Assembly: GCA_012522575.1 (NCBI GenBank)
Contig: JAAYKE010000086.1
Coordinates: forward strand, 1 to 39,062
DNA: 39,062 bases
Direction: 5' to 3'
From: Armatimonadota bacterium
GTDB lineage: Bacteria; Armatimonadota; UBA5829
Below the pieces are notes generated by a model. That model worked only from the letters and a program-made list of their open reading frames with translations, had not been told where the DNA came from and made no database searches. Both the position numbers and the translations under genes were made by a program. Below, one piece after another: positions 23,237 through 31,034 of this stretch; position 1 is the first letter of the stretch, and every line of letters starts with the position of its first letter.

Positions 23237-24292
23237 TCAGTCGTCTTGAATCGGGATCAGGGTGAACTTAGCCTGCCAGTGACCGGTGGACTCGTCATAG
23301 ATAAACGGATCGTCGTTGATTCGGAAGAAGCCTCGGAGGTCAGATGAAAGCTCATATTTCCAACTCTTGTTCTTCTTTGCGTTTCCCATGTGGAAGTCGA
23401 TGGTGCCGTGGTTCTCGGCAATTTCATAGAGGAACTCCCACTGCTTCGACGGTCTGGATTCCCTGCGGTTTGCCATGCCCATTTCCGTGTAACTGAGTCT
23501 CTGACTCACCCCGGCGGCGTTGACGAACACTGTGTATCCGTCGATAAAGCGAATGGTGACATAGGCCCATGTGGTCCCTGGAGGTGTAGGGAAAAATGCC
23601 TTGCTCGGCTCGGGTTTCGGGACTACCTTGTCCGCGAATGCGAGGATATCGGCATTCCAGGAACCTGCGGCCGTTAGTCTGCCTTCGGAAACCAGTAGGC
23701 AGTCGGAAAGCGCAAGTGCAAGGATGTTTCGAGACGAGATCAAGGTCAATGCTCTGTCGGAGAGAAACGCCGGGGTCGCAGTAAAGAATATAAACGGGTC
23801 GCCGTACAAGGCTGCGACTGCATACAGGGATTCCTCAATTCTGGAAGTCGCAGGCATCAGTGCAAGAAAGACCGGAAATCGGAACGCCTCCAGCGGATAA
23901 TAGCAGCCAACTTCGTATACACCATGAGGAAGCGACAGCATCTGTGTCCGAGGGTCAAGGCCAAGAGCAAGGCATATCTGTCTGCACAGGCTGGACATGT
24001 CCGGCGTCATTATTGCCCGCTCGTGTCTCTCCACAAGGAATGGTGGACAATCCTGGAACTCGTCAACAAAAACCGCCTGCGCGCTGCCGTCTGTATATTC
24101 CACGATATCGTGATAGTGCATGCCCAAACGCTCATTTAAACACGGAACGACATCCGCACTCCTGCCGGTCGGCTTGAGCAGCCTCTCCACGATTGCATAT
24201 CCTTCGCCGGTCTTCAGTTTCCATTCGGTACGGGTAGCGCTCAGGTTCGGCAATGTCTCAAGAGTACGCCACAGCTTCACAAGCCTCGTCAT
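23237..24292 (-). CDS. Hypothetical protein with C-terminal DNA-binding-like domain, 351 aa
   Basis: The N-terminal ~230 residues are not recognised. The C-terminal ~110 (WAYVTIRFIDGYTVFVNAAG, then YTEMGMANRRESRPSKQWEF and LRGFFRINDDPFIYD) resemble a compact domain that recurs in uncharacterised bacterial proteins and may be a winged-helix-like module. It overlaps the upstream partner gene by 35 bases, so the two are co-translated. I cannot assign a function; an accessory or defence-type pair is possible from location. Confidence 0.6.
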   Translation of the reverse strand: MTRLVKLWRTLETLPNLSATRTEWKLKTGEGYAIVERLLKPTGRSADVVPCLNERLGMHYHDIVEYTDGSAQAVFVDEFQDCPPFLVERHERAIMTPDMSSLCRQICLALGLDPRTQMLSLPHGVYEVGCYYPLEAFRFPVFLALMPATSRIEESLYAVAALYGDPFIFFTATPAFLSDRALTLISSRNILALALSDCLLVSEGRLTAAGSWNADILAFADKVVPKPEPSKAFFPTPPGTTWAYVTIRFIDGYTVFVNAAGVSQRLSYTEMGMANRRESRPSKQWEFLYEIAENHGTIDFHMGNAKKNKSWKYELSSDLRGFFRINDDPFIYDESTGHWQAKFTLIPIQDD

Positions 24293-25388
24293 CGCTCAAA
24301 ACCTCCGGTTTTGAACCGTAATTCCGAATGAAGCCGCGCTCGCGCAGCCAACTGTCGAGGATCACCCCGTCACCATCCCTGCAACACTCGATGATATTCG
24401 GAATACGTATCCCTGTGCTCCGGGCGCGACTCTCCCCGACGAATTTCACGCTCAGGACAGCTTCCGTCACCAGCGCATCAGGCGAAGTTGTTCGCAGAAA
24501 ACCAGGGTCACCAAAAACGTCGGCAGAGTCGTAAGTGACACGGAGACCATATCCTCCGTCCAGTCTCACCTGAACACGCTTAAGCGTAATTTGTTGAAGA
24601 CCGGGAACATCATTGCAGTAAAGCGACTCCCGGCCATCAGTTATGAGCGGCTGTAAGGTGAAAAGCTGATATTCAGGGAAATATCCGTCGTCACCAAAGA
24701 AATGTCTGCCGAACGCAGCTCTGTAGAGATCACGAGTCGGTTTGCTGGAGGCTCCTATCCGGAGCCGTCCGCTTGTAAAGTCATATATCAGGGTGTCGAA
24801 CTTCTCCGGCTGAAAGAACACACAGGATGATTCACCTTTGTTTATTGCCGAAACCCGGGCATAGGGTGCGCCGTGCCTGATGATGTAACAACAGTCATTG
24901 TCACCTGGAAACGGGAATACCTTGCAGTGGCGGCCGCGTTTGCGCCGCTCGAACCAGTCATTCAGATCGCTTTCGAACACGGCAAGGACTTCACCGTCGA
25001 GTGGACTTGAGCCGCCTTCGCCATCCGCGGACTGATAGACGCGATATGCGCGGGGTTTCAGCTTGTACTGATTAGCGCAGGTCGTCTCGAACAACTTGCC
25101 GTTCATTATCCAGGATTGCACAGCAAGATCAGCGGGAGTTGGGTCGGGATCATCGAACGAGTATCCGGCTTCCTCATACGCCGCGAGCAGGATTTCCATC
25201 CCCTCCTGTGTGGCCATCTCGTTTACGTGATAGAGCGCATCGATCAGACGTTGTGGAGTATCGAGGTCGGGGTCAATGAGCACTCGAAGCAGGACATTGA
25301 AATCCTCCGACTTCATTTCCTCTCGTATCAGGGATAGATCGAACCCGCGCTGTTCAAAATACTCCCGATATGGCAGGAAGAAACTCAC
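24258..25388 (-). CDS. Hypothetical protein, 376 aa, probably 5'-frameshifted
   Basis: No family recognised. As read it begins with GTG 25388 inside the stop of a 23-codon ORF (GTGA). Loss of one C from the run at 25399-25401 would explain this: adding it back fuses the upstream frame (MATYDLKKFARAHILKAIA) to PKNLVSFFLPYREYF in one smooth protein of about 400 residues starting at ATG 25456. The protein is mixed alpha/beta with an acidic C-terminus and overlaps the gene at 24292. The pair is likely one functional unit of unknown role. Confidence 0.6.
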   Translation of the reverse strand: MSFFLPYREYFEQRGFDLSLIREEMKSEDFNVLLRVLIDPDLDTPQRLIDALYHVNEMATQEGMEILLAAYEEAGYSFDDPDPTPADLAVQSWIMNGKLFETTCANQYKLKPRAYRVYQSADGEGGSSPLDGEVLAVFESDLNDWFERRKRGRHCKVFPFPGDNDCCYIIRHGAPYARVSAINKGESSCVFFQPEKFDTLIYDFTSGRLRIGASSKPTRDLYRAAFGRHFFGDDGYFPEYQLFTLQPLITDGRESLYCNDVPGLQQITLKRVQVRLDGGYGLRVTYDSADVFGDPGFLRTTSPDALVTEAVLSVKFVGESRARSTGIRIPNIIECCRDGDGVILDSWLRERGFIRNYGSKPEVLSDDEACEAVAYS

Positions 25389-25456
25389 CAGGTTCTTCGG
25401 GCAATCGCTTTCAGGATGTGAGCACGAGCAAATTTCTTTAGATCGTATGTTGCCAT
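25385..25456 (-). other. 5' exon-like start of the 24258-25388 gene (23 codons, frameshifted)
   Basis: ATG 25456 with GGAAAGG upstream encodes MATYDLKKFARAHILKAIARRTW and stops at 25385-25387. It is probably the true amino terminus of the next gene, separated by a one-base deletion in a cytosine run. It could also be a real leader peptide coupled through the GTGA overlap. Confidence 0.5.
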
Positions 25457-25586
25457 TTCATACCTTTCCAGGCCGTGGCGGAAGTCAACCCGACATAAAT
25501 GCTACATAATGCCTTACCTCTCACTGCAATCACTCTTCCGACTATGCGCGCCTTACTCCAGAACAGCGCGCATCTACAATCGCTTG

Positions 25587-26186
25587 CTAATCAGTCTGCT
25601 TCGGTTTCCGGTATCCATCGAGGAAGTGCCTTACATACTGCTCGTAGTCGAATTCTGCGAAAATGCCCGCGACATCGCCCATCAGCACGTTGGCGTACAT
25701 CGGACCCAGGAACACTGCGGTGACCTCGTCACCCACGTCCGAAGTCAAGTCACCAGACTGCTGGTAATACCGGAAAAACGACGAGAGCCTGTCGAGAAAC
25801 TGTTGAATAGCTTCCGCCACATTTTGCCCCAGCATCTCCGGATGTCGGCCTAACTCCGGCAGGACGCGGATGAGGCGGTCTCGCTCGGCTGAGAGTTGCT
25901 CGTTCATGTAGCGGGCGAGTGAGCACAAATCTTCTTCGATATTGCCGGATAGCTCCGGTATGAGTTCCGTCACTCGTGCTGCTTCCTCTGCTATCGCGGC
26001 AGAGAACAGCTCGTCTTTTGACCGGAAATGGCGATAGAGAGTTACCTCGGTAACGCCTGCCACACGGGCAATCTCCCGAGCCGTCGATCCTTGGTAACCC
26101 TTTTCGGCTAATAGTCCCAAGCCTGCGGCAAGCAGATGCTCACGTGTGGAATCACGAGATTTTTGATTGCCTAGTTCACTGCACAT
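25587..26186 (-). CDS. TetR-family transcriptional regulator, 199 aa
   Basis: The N-terminal TetR helix-turn-helix is clear (REHLLAAGLGLLAEKGYQGS, then REIARVAGVTEVTLYRHFRSKDELF), and the helical C-terminal part is ligand-binding. AAAGGAA lies before ATG 26186. It follows tolC by 61 bases on the same strand. A TTAGT/ACTAA palindrome in the divergent tolC/radical-SAM promoter region is its likely operator. Such TetR proteins usually repress efflux operons until a drug or lipid-like ligand binds. Confidence 0.9.
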   Translation of the reverse strand: MCSELGNQKSRDSTREHLLAAGLGLLAEKGYQGSTAREIARVAGVTEVTLYRHFRSKDELFSAAIAEEAARVTELIPELSGNIEEDLCSLARYMNEQLSAERDRLIRVLPELGRHPEMLGQNVAEAIQQFLDRLSSFFRYYQQSGDLTSDVGDEVTAVFLGPMYANVLMGDVAGIFAEFDYEQYVRHFLDGYRKPKQTD

Positions 26187-26247
26187 TTCTCGTTCCTTTC
26201 AGGTTGTAGCCCCAAGCGATCCGATCAGACTGCCTGTGGTCGTTAGA

Positions 26248-27621
26248 CTATTTACTTATGTTATCACTTACTATCTTCCCATTTTCAACACCGCCCGTCA
26301 AGCACTGCAACTGCCGGGCTTCGGGCTGAGTGGACGTGGCACGCTCCAGTTCTGCAACTGCAACTGCGTAGTCATACAATGCCTGAACTGCGTTGAACCT
26401 GGCCTGTGTAAGCGCTGATTCCGCATCTGCAACTTCCACCAGGATCGTCACGCCGGAGTTGTACCGGTCGTTGGCAAGCCTCAGCGATTTCTCGGCAAGA
26501 CGCACGTTCTCAGCAGTTGTGCTGACCCGCTCGATTGCCTCCTGCAGGTTGACCGCCGCAGTCTGAACTTCAAGCGCCACTGCGAGCATGGTCTGCTCAA
26601 CTGCGTCCCGGGACTTGTCTACATCCGCGTATGCCTGATCTACCTTGGCCTTTGATATGCCGCCGTCCCAAATCGACATACTGAGGTTCACAAGCGCTGT
26701 CCAGGTAGAATGCCCTGTCGTGAAACCATAAGGTGGAGTGTTGTAACTTGCCTGCCCCGAAATCCCAAGCGACGGCCGGGTCGCGGTCCTCTGAAGTTTC
26801 GTGTTCTTAATGTTAAGCAGAACCGCTGTCTCCGCGTTCTTGACCTCGGGACGGCGTTGATTCGCCTCTTCAGTGATCTTGGGAACATCCACATTGATGC
26901 TCTGAACCTGGATATCGGTATTAACCAGTTCGGTGGGTGTGCTGACGGGAATGCCCAGGATCCTGTTGAGAGATGACCGGGCAATCACCACGCGCGCATT
27001 TGCCTGGATCAGGACCTGGTTGAGATTCGCTACCTCGACTTCACCGCGCGTCACATCGAAATCCGGCGCGGTACCAGCGGCAAACTTTTCACGGGAATCC
27101 CGGAGTCGTTTGGCTGCTACGTCGACTGACGCCTGTGCCACATCCTGCTGGCCTTTGGCGCGTAGAACATCAAGGTATGCGCGCTTCACATCGAATATCA
27201 GCTTCTCCGAGACGCCCATGAGGTTCAGATAATCGATCTGATACTTATAGCGGGCGATATCGGAAACAAATCCAAGACCGCTTGATATGTCCAGAGGCAG
27301 ATAGACGCTTCCACTTATTGTTGTAGCCTGGTCCGGCACAAACGTGTAAGGAGGGAATTCAAATGTTGGCCCATTCCTGAAGTGTGTGACATCGCCGTTG
27401 AACTTGGGCATGTAGTTTGCCTTAGCTTCGGCCATGCCCCCAACGGACTTCTGAAGCTGATCCAGCGCCATTTTGACGTCCGGGCTTCGCCGGAATGCTA
27501 TCTCTAACGCCTGATCCAGTGTGATAGGCTTCTTTGCCTCGGTGTCTGCTGCCTCGGCTGCCCAACTCCATGCGGGCACGCACAAGATCAGGATTAGGAG
27601 TACGCGCGAAAGCATCCTCAT
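26248..27621 (-). CDS. TolC-family outer-membrane efflux protein, 457 aa
   Basis: A Sec signal peptide (MRMLSRVLLILILCVPAWSWA, cut after AWSWA-like site) precedes two OEP repeats. The first starts at ITLDQALEIAFRRSPDVKMA, the second near VPKITEEANQRRPEVKNAE, both with long coiled-coil helices. It forms the outer-membrane channel of type I secretion or RND/MFS efflux systems and indicates a diderm host. It is divergent from the radical-SAM gene. An HlyD/EmrA adaptor fragment lies beyond that gene, so a tripartite pump probably existed here. Confidence 0.92.
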   Translation of the reverse strand: MRMLSRVLLILILCVPAWSWAAEAADTEAKKPITLDQALEIAFRRSPDVKMALDQLQKSVGGMAEAKANYMPKFNGDVTHFRNGPTFEFPPYTFVPDQATTISGSVYLPLDISSGLGFVSDIARYKYQIDYLNLMGVSEKLIFDVKRAYLDVLRAKGQQDVAQASVDVAAKRLRDSREKFAAGTAPDFDVTRGEVEVANLNQVLIQANARVVIARSSLNRILGIPVSTPTELVNTDIQVQSINVDVPKITEEANQRRPEVKNAETAVLLNIKNTKLQRTATRPSLGISGQASYNTPPYGFTTGHSTWTALVNLSMSIWDGGISKAKVDQAYADVDKSRDAVEQTMLAVALEVQTAAVNLQEAIERVSTTAENVRLAEKSLRLANDRYNSGVTILVEVADAESALTQARFNAVQALYDYAVAVAELERATSTQPEARQLQCLTGGVENGKIVSDNISK

Positions 27622-27679
27622 AATGAAACGACCTCCCAGTTTTTTTGTTCTACTGCACTCAACAGTTCCTCAGAAAGGC

Positions 27680-27738
27680 TTGACATGTGGAATACAGAGT
27701 ATTATAGTTAGTGTATACTAACTGACATTCAGTGTCAA
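27680..27738. promoter_or_regulatory. Divergent promoters with TetR-type operator
   Basis: Plus strand: TTGACA (27680-27685), 17 bases, TATAGT (27703-27708), reading to the radical-SAM gene. Minus strand: TTGACA (27733-27738) with a weaker -10 (TACACT, 27710-27715), reading to tolC. The operator AGTTAGT-GTAT-ACTAACT (27706-27723) has perfect 7-bp arms and overlaps the -10 boxes of both, so one repressor can close both directions. The neighbouring TetR protein is the obvious candidate. Confidence 0.65.
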
Positions 27739-27831
27739 GCCCCGTGCAGCGTGATGTGCTTGTATGCCAGACAAGGTGGCTCACCGGTATGAACACACCG
27801 ACATGGGGCGGGAAAGTAAGGAGGATTACCG

Positions 27832-29361
27832 ATGTTAAGTTGCCGTAGATTTGCCGCCAGATATATCGGTATCCTGCTGATCCGGATGCTCCCAATCCTT
27901 CAATCCCGGAGCATGCTGGAGGCAGGCTTTTTGGCATTTACCGGGATTGCACTCAACATTCCGACAGCTCGGCATCACAAGGTTCAAATCGAACAATTGC
28001 GGGAAGCCATCAAGAATGGACACCCCGCACTTGACCTGATCCGCAGGCTGGTCACCCAGCTTCATCCGAGGTTTCTATCGTCCCTCTACACCAACCTATG
28101 GATGCCCGTCTGGTTGAATGATCCTGTCCGGACTCAGTTCGAGGAGCGGGAAGGCTTCACACCGCCGTCGCTTGTGGTAATCTCACCGCTCAAAGAATGT
28201 AACCTGCAATGCGAGGGCTGCTATGCCAGCGCGGAGACTAAAGCAAGCGAACGGCTGGACTTTGACACAATGGACCGCATAATCACCGAACTCAAATCGT
28301 ACGGCACTTCTCTGATCGTCATCTCGGGCGGAGAACCGACGCATCCATCAGTATGGCCCATGCTCACGGACATTTGCCGTAAGCACAGCGATATTGCTTT
28401 CATGATGTACACCAACGGCACGCTTATCGATGATCGCAAGGTACATGACCTAATGGAACTTGGCAATCTCTCCCCGGCTATCAGCATAGAAGGCTGGCGA
28501 GAAGAGACAGATAACCGGCGTGGGGCTGGAGTCTACGATAAAGTCATGTCCGCAATGGATAGACTGCGCGAGGCCGGAGTGCTCTTCGGCTTCTCGCTTA
28601 CTTATACGACCAAGAACTTCGGGTCGGCGACCAGTTCCGAGTTTATCGACCACCTTATCAGCAAGGGATGCCTGTACGGATGGTACTTTATGTACGTTCC
28701 CGTCGGCAAAGACCCTGACCTCGATCTTCTGGTAAGTCCGAGTCAGAGGAACTGTATCCGCCGGTTCACCTGGGATATGCTTCGAAACAAAGGACTTTTC
28801 ATCGCGGACTTCTGGAACTCAGGGCCGATGTCCCTTGGATGCCTGGCGGGAGGTCGGTATCTGCATATCAACAACCGCGGCGATATCGAGCCGTGCGTCT
28901 TCTTCAAGTTCACCTCACACAATATCCGGGATTGCCGCTTAATCGACGCTCTCCGCTCCCCTCTCTTCGCACAGATTCGTGAGGGACAAACCAGGCAGCA
29001 CAATCCCCTGGCACCGTGCCAGTTCATGGACCACCCGCATGACGGCATGCGGGCTTTCCGAACGCCGGGGGTAAGGGCGAGTGAGGAAGGCGGCGAGACC
29101 ATGTTTTCCCCAGAGACATTCTCGTTGCTCGAACGCTGGTCTGAGGATTACGCGATGTACGCGGACCTGGCTTGGGCAAGCGGCGATTACTCATGGTTCC
29201 AGCATGTATACCAGGCGCTACGATGGGAGCAGCCAGGGGCATGCCCTTGCAGCGATTGTTCAGAGGGTCCTGATAAAACAAATTCACAGAATTGGTGTGA
29301 GGCACACCAGTATAAAGCAGGAGGCAAGCGTGAATCAGCACACACATACAGACGATCTTAA
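27832..29361 (+). CDS. Radical SAM protein, 509 aa
   Basis: The [4Fe-4S]-SAM motif CNLQCEGCYA lies around residue 124, followed by the SAM-binding GGEPT motif and a (beta/alpha) barrel. A C-terminal auxiliary cysteine region follows (GCLAGGRYLHINNRGDIEPCVFF), similar to SPASM/twitch domains. A final CPCSDC may bind another cluster. The ~100-residue N-terminal part is helical and may touch the membrane (hydrophobic IGILLIRMLPIL). AAGGAGG lies 7 bases before ATG 27832. It shares a control region with tolC and overlaps the adaptor gene by 32 bases, so it belongs to this efflux-linked transcription unit; the substrate is unknown. Confidence 0.88.
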   Translation: MLSCRRFAARYIGILLIRMLPILQSRSMLEAGFLAFTGIALNIPTARHHKVQIEQLREAIKNGHPALDLIRRLVTQLHPRFLSSLYTNLWMPVWLNDPVRTQFEEREGFTPPSLVVISPLKECNLQCEGCYASAETKASERLDFDTMDRIITELKSYGTSLIVISGGEPTHPSVWPMLTDICRKHSDIAFMMYTNGTLIDDRKVHDLMELGNLSPAISIEGWREETDNRRGAGVYDKVMSAMDRLREAGVLFGFSLTYTTKNFGSATSSEFIDHLISKGCLYGWYFMYVPVGKDPDLDLLVSPSQRNCIRRFTWDMLRNKGLFIADFWNSGPMSLGCLAGGRYLHINNRGDIEPCVFFKFTSHNIRDCRLIDALRSPLFAQIREGQTRQHNPLAPCQFMDHPHDGMRAFRTPGVRASEEGGETMFSPETFSLLERWSEDYAMYADLAWASGDYSWFQHVYQALRWEQPGACPCSDCSEGPDKTNSQNWCEAHQYKAGGKRESAHTYRRS

Positions 29362-29734
29362 GAACGTCGAGACAGCAAACCATCCAACCCATGTCGTGAA
29401 ACCTGACTCCAAGGGCGCGCCCGTCAAAGCCGCGAAGTCAGCGCCAAAACCGATATGGTTACGGGTTCTTATAATTGCGGCGTTACTTTCCGCTGTAGTC
29501 GTGGGGGGAGTTGTCGGGCTACGTTATTGGCATTTCTCGACAACTCACGTCTCCACTGACAATGCCACTCTAATCGGGGATGTAGTTCAAATTGCCCCGC
29601 AGGTGAGCGGCACTGTCGAAAAGGTACTCGTCCGGGACAACCAATTATTCAGCCGACTGCCGGTTTCTTGTCGCCAAACCAGAGATACGGAGGATGGAAG
29701 AAGACTTGGCGCGAGTGTTCGCCGAAGGCGCTAA
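29330..29734 (+). pseudogene. Truncated HlyD/EmrA-family membrane-fusion adaptor
   Basis: GTG 29330 has AGGAGG five bases upstream. The product has a cytoplasmic tail, one membrane helix (VLIIAALLSAVVVGGVV), and the start of the adaptor fold (TDNATLIGDVVQIAPQVSGT, then VEKVLVRDNQL), where similarity ends near 29648. A full adaptor has ~350-400 residues; here only ~105 are native and ~28 out-of-context residues follow to the stop at 29734. It was the periplasmic adaptor partner of the TolC protein in this cluster. Confidence 0.8.
29640..29660. other. Recombination breakpoint between adaptor and recD2-like genes
   Basis: The adaptor reading frame loses its family pattern after VLVRDNQL at about 29648. 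From about 29652 a different frame reads ADCRFLVAKPEIRRMEEDLA, which is in phase with the RecD2-like gene. Neither gene has its missing part nearby. This marks a deletion, an insertion edge, or an assembly join. Confidence 0.65.
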
Positions 29735-31034
29735 GCCGAATCCACATTTCAAGGATGCGGACGGGATCGATAGCAAGGTCTCAGAAGTCGCGCCCAAGCT
29801 CAACTCGAAGCAGCATGCGGCGGTAGTTACCAGCGCGGGACACCTGATTTCGCTCATGTCGGGCGGGGCCGGATCAGGAAAGACATTCACCATCGATGCG
29901 TATACTCGGCTCTGTGAATCGCGCGGCCTCCGAGTCGTGCTTTGCGCCCCGACCGGCAAGGCCGCGAAGCGCATCGAGGAAGCCACTGGCCGGGAAGCAT
30001 CGACCATTCACAGGCTGCTCGGGTTCAACGGCAAGACCTGGTCGCGCAACTCGGAGAACCCAGTGTCCACCGATGTGCTAATCGTCGACGAGGTCTCGAT
30101 GGTGGATGTCATACTCGCCTGGCGTCTATTTCAGGCCGTTGACCTCAAACGCACTTCCGTGGTCCTTGTCGGCGACCACAACCAGCTTCCGCCGGTCGGC
30201 CCGGGCAACATACTGCGCGATCTCATAGACTCGCGCGCGCTGCCGACCACCATCCTCGACGACATCGTCCGCCAGGCCGGAGTCCTAAAGGAGAACAGCA
30301 TTGCTATTCTCAAAGGCGAAGTGAGGAAGACTCATAGACCGGATGTTGGCACGCGCGGCGCTTGGTATGTGGCCGACCAGTATACGGAGGCAGAGCGCGT
30401 TCAGAAGTTCGTTCTGGACCTCTTCGAGCACACTCTCCGGGAGAAGCTGGGCTTCGACATCCTGCGTGATGTCCAGGTGCTTACTCCCACCCACAAGGGC
30501 CCACTTGGAACGGCGGAACTCAACGGCCTGCTTCAGCGGCTCTTGCAGCGCAAGCTCTGGGACTACGATGTGCCGCCCGCTCAACCCGGCAGGCGTCCGA
30601 AGCTGCTAGTCAACGACAAGGTCATTCAGACCCGGAACAACTACGACCTCGGCGTCATGAACGGCGCGATGGGAATCGTTCGCAGCGTCGGTTTCGATGG
30701 GTCGCTCACAGTCGAGTTCGAGGACAGAACTGTCAACATCGAAGCCGGATCGCCGCATCGCAGCGATATTCAGCTTGCCTACGCTCTCACAATACACAAG
30801 TCCCAAGGCTCGGAGTTTCCCTGCTCGATAGTGATCGCCCATAAATCGCACTCGTTCATGCACAATCGGAACCTGCTCTATACCGGCGTCACGCGCGCTT
30901 CGCGGACAGCAATCATCGTAGGCGACCACTGGGGGATCGCCAACTGCGCAAAACGCGTAAAGGTCGATGCCAGGAAGACGTTCCTTTCGCTCATGCTGCC
31001 GTGTCTTTCCTCGGAGGTGAAGGTTGAATGTTAA
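29694..31034 (+). pseudogene. RecD2-like helicase, 5'-truncated
   Basis: The SF1B helicase motifs of RecD2 are readable: GGAGSGKT (residues ~57-64), TGKAAKR, VLIVDEVSMVD, LVGDHNQLPPVG, and the C-terminal SKGSE-like YALTIHKSQGSEF plus LLYTGVTRA. RecD2 proteins have ~700 residues; this one lacks the N-terminal ~250 (OB and helical region), which was lost at the breakpoint. In-frame coding continues upstream of ATG 29694 to about 29652, so that ATG is not the native start. It overlaps the primase gene by 11 bases, and belongs to the same phage-type replication block. Motor motifs are intact, but function is doubtful. Confidence 0.8.

Noticed and set aside
23061-23249. 62-codon plus-strand ORF
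   Set aside because: It begins inside one palindrome and passes through the other, overlaps the end of the next gene, and lacks a ribosome site.
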